DNA of 5,929 nucleotides from Bacillota bacterium. Its GTDB lineage: Bacteria; Bacillota; Bacilli; Bacillales_B; DSM-18226. The position numbers and the translations under genes were made by a program. The number at the start of each line of letters is the position of its first letter. Within the stretch, counting starts at the first letter, position 1. Below the pieces are notes generated by a model, which was given only the letters and a program-made list of their open reading frames with translations, had not been told where the DNA came from and searched no databases. The stretch lies in the NCBI GenBank assembly GCA_021821235.1, contig JAKACS010000230.1, positions 1 through 5,929 of the forward strand, in the 5' to 3' direction. This document shows, one piece after another, positions 1 to 5,918 of the stretch.

Positions 1-1080
1 GACAGTGTCAGCAAAAGCTGCACCATTTTCTGTAATATAGATTGGCAGTTTTGTATATTCCCTGCGCAGGCGGCGGATTAAATCCTTAAATTCCTTAGGG
101 CTTATATCCCATCCCATGGCTGTTTTGGGATAATCTGAATAAGAAGGTTTAAATAGAAAATCGGAAGCAGCATTAAATTCCACAAGCCCCCGCGAGTAAT
201 AATTAATACCAAAGAAATCGCAATCTGCCGAAATGACTTCAAGGTCTCCTATATGAATGAAGCTAAAAGAATGAACATATTTGGAAAACAAGTTCATCAT
301 ATCAACTGGATAAATCCCTTTAAAAACTGGATCGAGGAACCATCGATTCGAGTATCCGTCTGCATTATTGACTGCTAGGATATCATTAGCCGAAGTACCC
401 GCCGGATACATTGGGGATAGGTTTAAGGTTATGCCAATCGGAGTTTTCGACCCAAGTTTTTTCTTCAGAAGGTTTACTGCTTCTCCATGTGACAAAAGGA
501 TATGGTGTACCGCTTTTAGCGCCTCCTCCATATTTGTATGCCCCGGAGCATGGATACCCTGATGGTAGCCAAGGAAGCCTGCACACCATGGTTCATTATG
601 AGTGATCCACATATAAACTTGATCATCAAGCTCTTCGAAGCATTTTTCTGCATACTCTACAAACCACTGAATAGACTCACGGTTTGTCCATCCCCCCTGC
701 TCATGCGCCCATAAAGGTAAATCCCAATGATAAAGTGTTACTGCAGGTTTAATTCCATTTTTATTTAAAAGTTTGATCAGCTTTTTGTAAAATTCCATGC
801 CAGCAGGATTAAATTTCCCCTGCTCCGGGAAAATTCTCGGCCAGGCAATTGAAAATCGATAGGAATCAACTCCAAGTAACTTTAGCACTTCGATATCTTT
901 CTCATACAAATGGTAGTGGTCGCACGCAACATCACCATTTTCCATATTGGCCACTTTCCCTGGAATCCTTGAAAATTCTTCCCAAATCGATAAACCTCTT
1001 CCATCCTCCTGATAGGCCCCCTCAATCTGATAAGCCGATGTAGCACTCCCGAAAATAAATTGTTTGGAAAATCTACTCAT
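1..1080 (-). CDS. GH1 beta-glucosidase, 3' end cut by window edge
   Basis: The minus frame is open from an ATG at 1080 to the window edge, giving 360 residues of a glycoside hydrolase family 1 protein. I read the full frame. The N-terminus has the family signature FIFGSATSAYQIEGA (residues 8-22). The acid/base glutamate is E163 in HNEPWCAG and the nucleophile is E351 in YITENGAA. Family members are about 445-480 residues, so roughly the last 90 are missing. There is no signal peptide, so the enzyme should be cytoplasmic and hydrolyse beta-glucosides or short beta-glucan oligosaccharides to glucose. The ATG overlaps the end of the GH16 gene by 8 bases, and GAGGGTGG lies 5 bases upstream of it, implying co-translation. 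A 6-phospho-beta-glucosidase is not fully excluded because the discriminating C-terminal region lies outside the window. The family call is very secure; the substrate is inferred. Confidence 0.96.
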   Translation of the reverse strand, partial: MSRFSKQFIFGSATSAYQIEGAYQEDGRGLSIWEEFSRIPGKVANMENGDVACDHYHLYEKDIEVLKLLGVDSYRFSIAWPRIFPEQGKFNPAGMEFYKKLIKLLNKNGIKPAVTLYHWDLPLWAHEQGGWTNRESIQWFVEYAEKCFEELDDQVYMWITHNEPWCAGFLGYHQGIHAPGHTNMEEALKAVHHILLSHGEAVNLLKKKLGSKTPIGITLNLSPMYPAGTSANDILAVNNADGYSNRWFLDPVFKGIYPVDMMNLFSKYVHSFSFIHIGDLEVISADCDFFGINYYSRGLVEFNAASDFLFKPSYSDYPKTAMGWDISPKEFKDLIRRLRREYTKLPIYITENGAAFADTV

Positions 1081-2137
1081 TTCTGCCACCCTCTCTAGCT
1101 TTCTGGAAAACTCTAATACAATCAATCACCATTTTTTGCGGAAAATAAGTTGAATCATTAGGGTTTCCTGGCCATTTCCCACCCACAGCCACGTTAAGCT
1201 GTAAGTAAAATTCCCTATCGAACGGCGCATATTTAGGGTAAGGAATTTCTGCTCCGTCTCGGTTACTAAACCACCTGTTTTGTCTTGCATAAAGAACTCC
1301 ATCAACATACCATCTAAACTCATCCGGTTCCCAATCCAATGTAAATACATGAAATTCTTCTGAAAATTTCTTGTTATTTGGAAGTGTGAAGTTTTCCCCT
1401 GTGTAAGTATGTGGAAAGCCATAGTGAAGTGTTCCGTAGACTGTACCGGGTTGATGTCCAATCAGCTCCATAATGTCAATTTCTCCACATGCCGGCCAAC
1501 CAGAATAACATTCCATATCCTCTGGCATCATCCAGATAGCTGGCCAAATCCCCTGTCCTTCAGGAAGTTTTGCACGTATTGAAAAGCGGCCATATTTCCA
1601 ACTCACTTTTCCCTTAGTGGTTATTTTTGCTGATGTATAATCCATTCCTTTATAATTTTCTTTCCTGGCCTCAAGGATTAACATGCCGTCTTCTATTCTG
1701 GCATTTTCCTCCCTATCAGTGTAGTACTGGAGTTCCTGATTGCCGAATCCCCATCCCCCTTCAACAAAATTCCACTTCTTTTGATCTATCGTATTAGAAG
1801 TAAAGAGTTCCTCCCAAACTAAATCCCACTTTGCAGGGACAATTTCTTGATCTGAAAGCATAATCATTTCTTTGTTAATTATTTGATTTTCTTGATTTGC
1901 TTCATAAATGGAAATGTACTTATTAATAAAATCTACACCTGATATATTAGCCCCCGAAACATAAGGATTAATGACGATAAAATCATCTGACACCATTCTT
2001 TCTGTAGAACCGTCCAACTGTGAACCTATTTTGACCGCAAGATGATTATCTGGATTGCATTCCGCAACAATTTTTATTGTGCCTAAAACACTTCCTTTTT
2101 CAACGAGCGGCTGAAACCTTTTATTTTTTGCTTGCAA
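1073..2137 (-). CDS. GH16 endo-beta-1,3-glucanase (laminarinase type), no signal peptide
   Basis: This 354-residue protein has a family 16 glycoside hydrolase domain from about residue 104 to 346. The active-site strand is GEIDIMELIG: E219 is the nucleophile, D221 the assisting acid and E224 the acid/base. The ExDxxE spacing is that of laminarinases; lichenases usually have ExDxE. The substrate is therefore probably beta-1,3- or mixed-linked glucan. Residues 10-95 form a separate domain with the pattern VINPYVSGANISGVD then NKYISIYEA. From memory this resembles a beta-sandwich repeat in surface and secreted proteins of Bacillus and Paenibacillus. The start is TTG at 2137, chosen because AAGGGAGGGGG lies just upstream and an in-frame TAA lies a little further up with no ATG between. 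No hydrophobic signal sequence is present, which is odd for this family. The gene leads a pair with the overlapping GH1 gene. Confidence 0.93.
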   Translation of the reverse strand: MQAKNKRFQPLVEKGSVLGTIKIVAECNPDNHLAVKIGSQLDGSTERMVSDDFIVINPYVSGANISGVDFINKYISIYEANQENQIINKEMIMLSDQEIVPAKWDLVWEELFTSNTIDQKKWNFVEGGWGFGNQELQYYTDREENARIEDGMLILEARKENYKGMDYTSAKITTKGKVSWKYGRFSIRAKLPEGQGIWPAIWMMPEDMECYSGWPACGEIDIMELIGHQPGTVYGTLHYGFPHTYTGENFTLPNNKKFSEEFHVFTLDWEPDEFRWYVDGVLYARQNRWFSNRDGAEIPYPKYAPFDREFYLQLNVAVGGKWPGNPNDSTYFPQKMVIDCIRVFQKAREGGRNE

Positions 2138-2145
2138 TCTATATT

Positions 2146-2156
2146 CCCCCTCCCTT
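2146..2156 (-). promoter_or_regulatory. Strong ribosome binding site fixing the TTG start of the GH16 gene
   Basis: The minus strand reads AAGGGAGGGGG, ending 8 bases before TTG at 2137 (11 bases if GGAGG is taken as the core). No ATG or GTG lies in the same frame between the upstream in-frame stop and this TTG. The site therefore supports the start without a signal peptide. Confidence 0.75.
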
Positions 2157-2228
2157 GATGATGTAATTGTATATCCTTCATTTTACCTTTGCAGATTTTA
2201 AATCATTAGGCTAATAATTTTGTAAAGG

Positions 2229-2285
2229 GTTTCAGTATTTTAGAGGGTACTTGGCACAACCGGAATTTTCCTGTTTCAGTATTTT
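2229..2285. repeat. Pair of 13-base direct repeats GTTTCAGTATTTT upstream of GH16
   Basis: GTTTCAGTATTTT occurs identically at 2229-2241 and 2273-2285, 44 bases apart start to start, or about four helical turns. Both copies lie upstream of the GH16 start (about 92 and 136 bases away). An imperfect palindrome, CCGGAATTTTCCTG, sits just before the second copy. The exact match is seen directly. That it binds a regulator of the glucan genes is inference from position. Confidence 0.6.
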
Positions 2286-2346
2286 GTTCCATGCTTTAAA
2301 ATTTAAATCAACTATTTGTATAGGCAACTTTAACTTGACTTTCCCA

Positions 2347-2379
2347 CTATTTAAGAGCCACTCCTTTTTGATTAAATAG
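2347..2379. repeat. Inverted repeat just downstream of the YdeI-like gene
   Basis: CTATTTAA at 2347-2354 is matched by TTAAATAG at 2372-2379, an 8-base perfect inverted repeat with a 17-base spacer. It begins 2 bases after the stop of the YdeI-like gene. The stem is AT-only apart from one pair and no T-run follows on the minus strand, so it is a poor terminator. It may still mark the transcript end. Confidence 0.35.
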
Positions 2380-2380
2380 A

Positions 2381-2974
2381 CTAATCATTCATTCCCTTTC
2401 CATCAAGAATTTGCTGGACATACTTTTCGACTCTTGCTTCTCGGGTTTTGGCTTGTTTTGGTTTAGAAAAATAAAGAATGTATGCTCGTTGCCGTCCTGG
2501 CGTCAAGGTTTCAAAAGCCGTTTTTAAGGCAGGAATTTCATCGAATTTACTTTGAAGTTCCTCAGGAACGTTGAAATCGGCATTCTGTTTAAAATTTACC
2601 TGTAAGCCGGCCTTTTCAATTTCAATGGCTTCATTCACATACGCTTTTAAGATGGCTTCCATTTCAACTATTTGTTGGACATTGGTGAAGCGGATCTGGC
2701 GCGCTGCCTGTACATTCTCCGTTTGCTGGATTAGAATTCCATGGGGATCCTGTAACAAAGCACCTTTGTGAAACAGAAGCGCACAGTAATCTTTAAAGCC
2801 ATGGATTAAAACGATGTTTTTGTTCTCAAACGTATAACAAGGATGCATCCACTTAAATTCTTCAGTTAGCTCGCAGTCAAGAAAGATATTCCTTAACTTC
2901 TCAAATTCTTCTTTCCACTTTTTAGCTTTACTTAAAAATTCATCAACCTTTGGATTCATTCTGCTAGTTGTCAT
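2381..2974 (-). CDS. ydeI: YdeI/OmdA-family protein (DUF1801-like plus OmdA domain)
   Basis: The 197-residue product closely resembles, from memory, B. subtilis YdeI, annotated as a YdeI/OmpD-associated or bacteriocin-protection family protein. Residues about 15-115 match the DUF1801 (YdhG-like) fold, with the characteristic FKWMHPCYTFENKNIVLIHG and FHKGALLQDPHGIL. Residues about 140-195 carry the OmdA motif LTPGRQRAYILYFSKPKQAK followed by KTREARVEKY. The biochemical role in Bacillus is not established. There is no signal peptide or membrane segment, so it should be cytoplasmic. An ATG 7 codons upstream (2995) extends the frame, but the ribosome binding site GGAGGGG (2990-2984) lies inside that extension and 9-11 bases before the ATG at 2974, so I chose 2974. 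It appears to be transcribed alone: a terminator lies upstream after the dihydrouridine synthase gene. Confidence 0.9.
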   Translation of the reverse strand: MTTSRMNPKVDEFLSKAKKWKEEFEKLRNIFLDCELTEEFKWMHPCYTFENKNIVLIHGFKDYCALLFHKGALLQDPHGILIQQTENVQAARQIRFTNVQQIVEMEAILKAYVNEAIEIEKAGLQVNFKQNADFNVPEELQSKFDEIPALKTAFETLTPGRQRAYILYFSKPKQAKTREARVEKYVQQILDGKGMND

Positions 2975-3064
2975 TTTGGAATACCCCTCCACCATTTTTG
3001 GTCGTTGACAGTCATTTCAATTTTTTCAATACTTATTCTGGCACTACTTGAAAATCTCTATTTT

Positions 3065-3107
3065 AGGTTTGCGAAAACCAACCAACATGTCAAGTGCTTG
3101 CAAACCT
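3065..3107. repeat. 8-base inverted repeat AGGTTTGC / GCAAACCT
   Basis: AGGTTTGC at 3065-3072 is exactly complementary to GCAAACCT at 3100-3107, with a 27-base spacer. It lies upstream of the YdeI-like gene. No T-run follows on either strand, so it is not an obvious terminator. It could be an operator or a chance repeat. Confidence 0.35.
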
Positions 3108-3234
3108 CTTCCCATTTCATTGATTTTTACTTCTTATTATTACCATAGCATAATCTATTTCAACTTAAATCAAAAATTCAATGCACCCCTCCTTTTTGTA
3201 CAAGGGATACCCAATAGGCAGAATACTTTTCGAA

Positions 3235-3281
3235 TGTAAAAAAGCCAAAAAATATGCAAGTAGCGAATAATAACTTGCATA
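3235..3281 (-). terminator. Rho-independent terminator of the dihydrouridine synthase gene
   Basis: On the minus strand TATGCAAGT (3281-3273) pairs perfectly with ACTTGCATA (3261-3253) around an 11-base loop. It is followed at once by ATTTTTTGG and then a run of seven T. It begins 64 bases past the stop of the dihydrouridine synthase gene, which it should end. Confidence 0.8.
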
Positions 3282-3344
3282 GTTTCGGCTGATCAAGTTT
3301 ATTTCTGAATTACTCCTTCGCTCGGAGCTTGAATGAGGACACTT

Positions 3345-4334
3345 TTACTGTGCACCCATTCCATCAAGATTCTTTGACACAAAGTGATCAAGCATCGCAC
3401 GCACTTCATCTGTTGATTTTGTGCTCATTAACTGATTCCTTAATTCACTCGCCCCTCGAAATCCTTTAACATAGATCTTAAAAAAGCGATGCAGAGCCGT
3501 GTACGGACGCAGCTCCAAGTGCGAATATTTATCATGGAGATCCAGATGCAATCGTAAAAGATCAAGCAATTCCTGGCTGCTGTGCTCTCTTGGCTCTTTT
3601 TCAAAGGCAAATGGGTTATGGAAGATACCTCGCCCAATCATCACCCCATCAATACCATATTGATGAGCGAGCTTCAAGCCGGTTTGCCGGTCAGGAATAT
3701 CGCCATTGATCGTCAACAGTGTGTTCGGTGCCACTTGGTCACGAAGCTTCTTGATCGCCGGGATCAGCTCCCAATGGGCATCTACTCTGCTCATTTCCTC
3801 CCTTGTACGCAGATGGATAGAAAGATTCGCAATGTCTTGCTCCAATATATGTGTCAGCCAGTTATGCCATTCATCTACATCGCTGTAACCAAGTCTTGTC
3901 TTTACACTTACGGGCAATCCGCCTGCCTTTGCTGCTTGGATTAACACTGATGCGACTTCCGGACGACGGATCAGGCCACTCCCCTTTCCGTTCTGGACCA
4001 CATTAGGTACAGGACAGCCCATATTGATATCCACACCCTTAAACCCCAGTTCCGCCATACCAATACTCATTTGCCGAAAGTATTCAGACGTATCTCCCCA
4101 TATATGAGCTACAATTGGCTGTTCATCCTCTGTAAAAGTCAAACGTCCACGCACACTTTTAATCCCCTCTGGGTGACAATAACTATCCGAGTTTGTAAAT
4201 TCTGTAAAAAATACATCAGGTCTGGCCGCTTCGCTCACCACATGGCGAAAAACAACATCCGTCACTTCTTCCATTGGTGCCAGTATAAAAAAAGGTCGTG
4301 GTAAATCACGCCAAAAATTCTCTTTCATATTCAA
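3345..4334 (-). CDS. dus: tRNA-dihydrouridine synthase (YfjN/DusB2-like)
   Basis: This FMN- and NADPH-dependent enzyme reduces uridines to dihydrouridine in the D-loop region of tRNA. The protein is 329 residues from the start used here and appears complete. Motifs, in that numbering: [11 protein letters not shown] near residues 16-26 (flavin-binding strand), [20 protein letters not shown] near 102-121 with catalytic C107, SVKTRLG with K145, SIHLRTR with H174, then NGDIPD and [10 protein letters not shown] for phosphate binding. The C-terminal helical domain includes [15 protein letters not shown], the tRNA-binding part. From memory it closely matches B. subtilis YfjN. The start is uncertain: TTG at 4334 lies 8 bases after GAGGGG, while an ATG two codons later (4328) is 14 bases away and another TTG at 4340 is too close. 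Terminators on both sides suggest a monocistronic gene. The housekeeping role implies no link with the glucan genes. Confidence 0.95.
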   Translation of the reverse strand: MNMKENFWRDLPRPFFILAPMEEVTDVVFRHVVSEAARPDVFFTEFTNSDSYCHPEGIKSVRGRLTFTEDEQPIVAHIWGDTSEYFRQMSIGMAELGFKGVDINMGCPVPNVVQNGKGSGLIRRPEVASVLIQAAKAGGLPVSVKTRLGYSDVDEWHNWLTHILEQDIANLSIHLRTREEMSRVDAHWELIPAIKKLRDQVAPNTLLTINGDIPDRQTGLKLAHQYGIDGVMIGRGIFHNPFAFEKEPREHSSQELLDLLRLHLDLHDKYSHLELRPYTALHRFFKIYVKGFRGASELRNQLMSTKSTDEVRAMLDHFVSKNLDGMGAQ

Positions 4335-4342
4335 AGTCAAAT

Positions 4343-4348
4343 CCCCTC
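4343..4348 (-). promoter_or_regulatory. Ribosome binding site GAGGGG of the dihydrouridine synthase gene
   Basis: GAGGGG on the minus strand lies 8 bases before TTG (4334), 14 before ATG (4328) and 2 before TTG (4340). Spacing favours the middle candidate, although homologues are usually annotated from the ATG. Confidence 0.6.
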
Positions 4349-4385
4349 ATTAATAGGAAACAAGGCCAACCCCTTTTCCCAAACT

Positions 4386-4412
4386 AAAAAAGCAGAATGT
4401 CCCTGCTTTTTT
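4386..4412. terminator. Bidirectional rho-independent terminator
   Basis: AAAAAAGCAG (4386-4395) pairs perfectly with CTGCTTTTTT (4403-4412) around the 7-base loop AATGTCC. This gives a 10-base stem with a T-run on both strands. On the minus strand it lies 57 bases downstream of the propeller fragment, whose original gene it may have served. It also insulates the dihydrouridine synthase gene. Confidence 0.8.
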
Positions 4413-4468
4413 ATACTTATACCATGAATAAGCACTTTTTATCAAACTGATTGGAAATGGGTATTTCT

Positions 4469-4771
4469 TCATTCACTTATTACCAGGTAGCTATACTTTT
4501 TTATATTTTGTGATTGAAAAGGGAACACATCAATGAAAAAAGACTGGTGCTTCTTGTAAAGTGGGATAGATCCCCAACCGGTAGGGCGTAAACTGGCTTG
4601 GGAGGTAACGATAAATTCCTTCCCATTCGGAAACCATTCAAAGCCACTAACCCCAAGTGAGACATTTTCAAAATCCATTGGGCGGCCATTCTTTGTTTTC
4701 GTAACGTTTAATAATCCACGATCATTGTAGGCAATAAACCGACCGTCATATGACCATTTTGGAGAAGACAC
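4469..4771 (-). pseudogene. Fragment of a TolB-like beta-propeller protein
   Basis: The 100-residue frame carries two blade-like motifs: SPKWSYDGRFIAYND near residues 3-17, and FEWFPNGKEFIVTS near 44-57. Both match the WSPDGxxIAY pattern of TolB/WD40-like propellers. Real family members are several hundred residues, so this holds only one or two blades. The sequence after about residue 73 loses propeller character, suggesting a frameshift or fusion before the stop. The nominal start is GTG at 4771, preceded by AAAGGA at 7 bases. The frame stays open upstream to 4831, and its first codons there (STKDRYV before SSPKW) still look like propeller sequence. The coding relic therefore probably continues a little past 4771 until it meets the oppositely oriented protease fragment. 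I cannot name the parent protein. It was probably a lipoprotein or exported protein, but no signal peptide is left to show this. Confidence 0.5.
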
Positions 4772-4784
4772 ATATCTATCCTTT

Positions 4785-4976
4785 GTGGAGGTTCTTGAAG
4801 ATGGGTTACTACTAACAGATATAGAAGTAACTTATAGAGGCAAATTTTTGCGGTTAAATCGTGGTTTAGTTGATACTGACTCAGGCAGCACTATTATTCA
4901 AACTGATTTAGCTGAATCAATTAGCATTGTTGCTGAAGAAAACGATATAATTTATCGTATGATGTCCATTCTGTAA
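4785..4976 (+). pseudogene. N-terminal fragment of a retropepsin-like aspartic protease
   Basis: This is the only plus-strand coding relic in the window. The 63-residue frame reads TDIEVTYRGKFLRLNRGLVD then TDSGSTIIQTDLAESISIV. This fits the start of small Bacillus proteins with a retropepsin-like fold, where the catalytic motif is normally VDTG(S/A)xST. Here it is D30-T31-D32-S33, so the glycine after the catalytic Asp-Thr is replaced by aspartate. Homologues, from memory, are about 130-150 residues with a glycine-rich flap and a second conserved region; this copy stops right after DIIYR. The GTG start at 4785 has no ribosome binding site at proper distance. The fragment is therefore probably non-functional. 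Family recognition comes from the motif and its flanks alone. Confidence 0.55.
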
Positions 4977-4980
4977 ACGT

Positions 4981-5211
4981 TAGATTGATAGTTATCATCA
5001 CACTGGGTTTGTATAGATTGCAAGAGTTTATTTTGGGTTTACACCTTCAAAACTTTTCTTCGAGACAACACTCCACGTGTGCCGAGTGTATGTGGCAACA
5101 CATGGAGTGCTGGTGAAGTTTACAGGATTAACAAGCAAAACAACCTATTAATAATTGTTAAACGAGGGTTTAAGCACCATTCTTTCCCTTATACAACATA
5201 TTGAGTCTTCT
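4981..5211. other. Gene-free stretch between the protease fragment and the SEC-C gene
   Basis: No convincing gene is present. The stretch holds the long hairpin at 5069-5109 and a small palindrome, TTAAAC-GAGG-GTTTAA, at 5158-5173. A nine-codon minus-strand frame at 5170-5199 (ATG to TAA) lies in frame just after the SEC-C stop and is too short to call. No T-run terminator for the SEC-C gene is evident. Confidence 0.4.
5069..5109. repeat. Long imperfect hairpin, no T-run
   Basis: CACTCCACGTGTGCC (5069-5083) faces GGCAACACATGGAGTG (5094-5109) across a 10-base loop. The arms match at 14 positions with one mismatch and one bulged base. Three further outer positions pair partly (CAA with CTG past one mismatch). 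It is far more GC-rich than its surroundings. No T-run follows on either strand, so it is not a standard terminator. It may be a dispersed palindromic element, a relic transposon end or a structured RNA. Confidence 0.55.
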
Positions 5212-5721
5212 TTAGCTTGCGCCACAACATTTTTTGTATTTTTTCCCGCTTCCACATGGACAAGGAGAATTTCTTTTAGTTTTTACTTGTAAAGGTTCAG
5301 CCACTTCTTTATTCATTTCTTTATCACCCTGTAGGGCTTCTCTGCCGGCAGTTTTCATTTCTTTATATCGTTTTTTAAATAACTCTATTGCTTCACTGCC
5401 ATCTTTTAATGAATTATCTACTATTTCCTTAACTTGTTTTTTGGAGATTCCATTGGCATCAAGAACCTCAAATTTCTTGTTTTTCAATGAAAGGAGAATG
5501 GCAAAATCTGCTCCTTTATTATTTTCGCGCTCATCATTTTCGACATAATGGAGAACAACATCATCACACTTACAACTTGGATTCATACAATACCGGTCGT
5601 AAATATAATAAATGACATCATTTGATTTCGTTCCGAACGCTATCCCATCTGTTACACCAAATACCTCGATATAACTATACGTTTTTCCATCTAAAATATC
5701 AGCAGGGTTAACTGGTTTCAT
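5212..5721 (-). CDS. SEC-C zinc-motif protein of unknown function
   Basis: The 169-residue protein ends with a canonical SEC-C motif, [18 protein letters not shown], near residues 150-167. The ligands are C154, C156, C165 and C166 (CxCx8CC), which bind one zinc. The same motif at the end of SecA contacts SecB or ribosomes, but it also occurs in many unrelated small proteins, so it does not show function. The N-terminal domain (1-105) is not one I can name. It has a further cysteine group, C45, C50 and C52 in [13 protein letters not shown], that might bind a second metal. A charged, probably helical stretch (95-145) links the two. There is no signal peptide or membrane segment. The ATG at 5721 has AGGA about 7 bases upstream. 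The gene seems to be transcribed alone: a terminator-like hairpin lies upstream and fragments lie downstream. Confidence 0.88.
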   Translation of the reverse strand: MKPVNPADILDGKTYSYIEVFGVTDGIAFGTKSNDVIYYIYDRYCMNPSCKCDDVVLHYVENDERENNKGADFAILLSLKNKKFEVLDANGISKKQVKEIVDNSLKDGSEAIELFKKRYKEMKTAGREALQGDKEMNKEVAEPLQVKTKRNSPCPCGSGKKYKKCCGAS

Positions 5722-5800
5722 CTATTCATCCTCATTTCTATAATAATTTTCAAGTTTATTTTATTTCTTTTTTCTAAAAATGCAAAATGACTGTTTATAA

Positions 5801-5831
5801 AAATAATCCATTCTTAGGAATGGGTCATTTT
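5801..5831. terminator. Terminator-like hairpin upstream of the SEC-C gene
   Basis: CCATTC (5808-5813) pairs with GAATGG (5818-5823) around TTAG. Flanking A-runs and T-runs (AAAAT on the left, ATTTT on the right) extend the stem with small interruptions. On the minus strand it is followed by ATTATTTTTA, fitting a terminator for whatever once lay at the right edge. It could also act on the plus strand. Confidence 0.6.
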
Positions 5832-5834
5832 CTA

Positions 5835-5918
5835 CTATTCATACGAGCAGTATTTTCGGTTCTGATTTCCATAGACCGTGAACGATTTACCACAATAGGT
5901 ACAAGTTTTTTTAGCTAA
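5835..5918 (-). pseudogene. Remnant of a zinc-ribbon C-terminus, no start
   Basis: The minus frame encodes KKTCTYCGKSFTVYGN then QNRKYCSYE and a TAG stop, with cysteines spaced CxxC and a later C. From memory this resembles the C-terminal zinc-ribbon tail CxYCGKxFxxYGNxxRKYCSHxC of some Bacillus DNA-binding or sigma-factor-like proteins. The final histidine and cysteine of that pattern are lost. Only about 28 codons are open: an in-frame TGA lies at 5919-5921, the other two minus frames also have stops just upstream, and there is no start codon. I read it as the end of a decayed gene, closed by the hairpin at 5801-5831. The parent family is uncertain. Confidence 0.4.

Larger units (their letters stand above)
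2138..2380 (-). other. Spacer upstream of the GH16-GH1 pair
   Basis: This AT-rich spacer of 243 bases lies between the YdeI-like gene and the GH16 gene and should carry the promoter of the glucanase pair. The best sigma-A-like match I see on the minus strand is TTTACA at 2226-2221 with TTTAAA 18 bases on, which is weak. The spacer also holds a 13-base direct repeat and an inverted repeat, listed separately. No open reading frame of note is present on either strand, and no T-run terminator for the YdeI-like gene is visible. Confidence 0.5.
2975..3344. other. 370-base spacer between the YdeI-like and dihydrouridine synthase genes
   Basis: I see no convincing gene here. The left part should hold the promoter of the YdeI-like gene, but no good -35/-10 pair is evident: a perfect minus-strand TTGACA at 3093-3088 is followed by TAAAAT only after 21 bases. 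The right part holds the terminator of the dihydrouridine synthase gene. Between them are an inverted repeat (3065-3107), a 23-codon minus-strand frame at 3044-3115 without a ribosome binding site, and a strong Shine-Dalgarno-like AAGGAGGGG on the minus strand near 3187-3195 that leads into no open frame. Together these hint at remnants of a lost small gene. Confidence 0.4.

Noticed and set aside
368..605. Overlapping 64-67 residue frames on both strands inside the GH1 gene
   Set aside because: They are shadows of the GH1 reading frame, which carries both catalytic motifs and is open through the whole region.
1126..1461. 111-residue minus-strand frame within the GH16 gene
   Set aside because: Alternate-frame shadow of the GH16 catalytic domain, with no recognisable motif.
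2262..2280. Possible CcpA cre site upstream of the GH16 gene (minus TGAAACAGGAAAATTCC)
   Set aside because: It lacks the central CG and the right-arm symmetry of cre sites.
3005..3027. Plus-strand TTGACA followed by AATACT at 17 bases, resembling a promoter
   Set aside because: The -10 is a poor match and nothing plus-strand and coding lies downstream; likely chance in AT-rich DNA.
3061..3093. Minus-strand TTGACA and TAAAAT before the YdeI-like gene as a sigma-A promoter
   Set aside because: The 21-base spacing is too long for a normal promoter, and at 17 bases the sequence is AAACCT.
3048..3239. 63-residue plus-strand frame in the spacer
   Set aside because: No ribosome binding site or domain, and it runs through an inverted repeat and nearly into the minus-strand terminator T-run.
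3582..3944. 120-residue plus-strand frame opposite the dihydrouridine synthase gene
   Set aside because: Antisense shadow of a strongly conserved coding region, with no ribosome binding site or family features.
5234..5548. 104-residue plus-strand frame opposite the SEC-C gene
   Set aside because: Antisense shadow of the SEC-C coding region; the minus strand has the motif and ribosome binding site.
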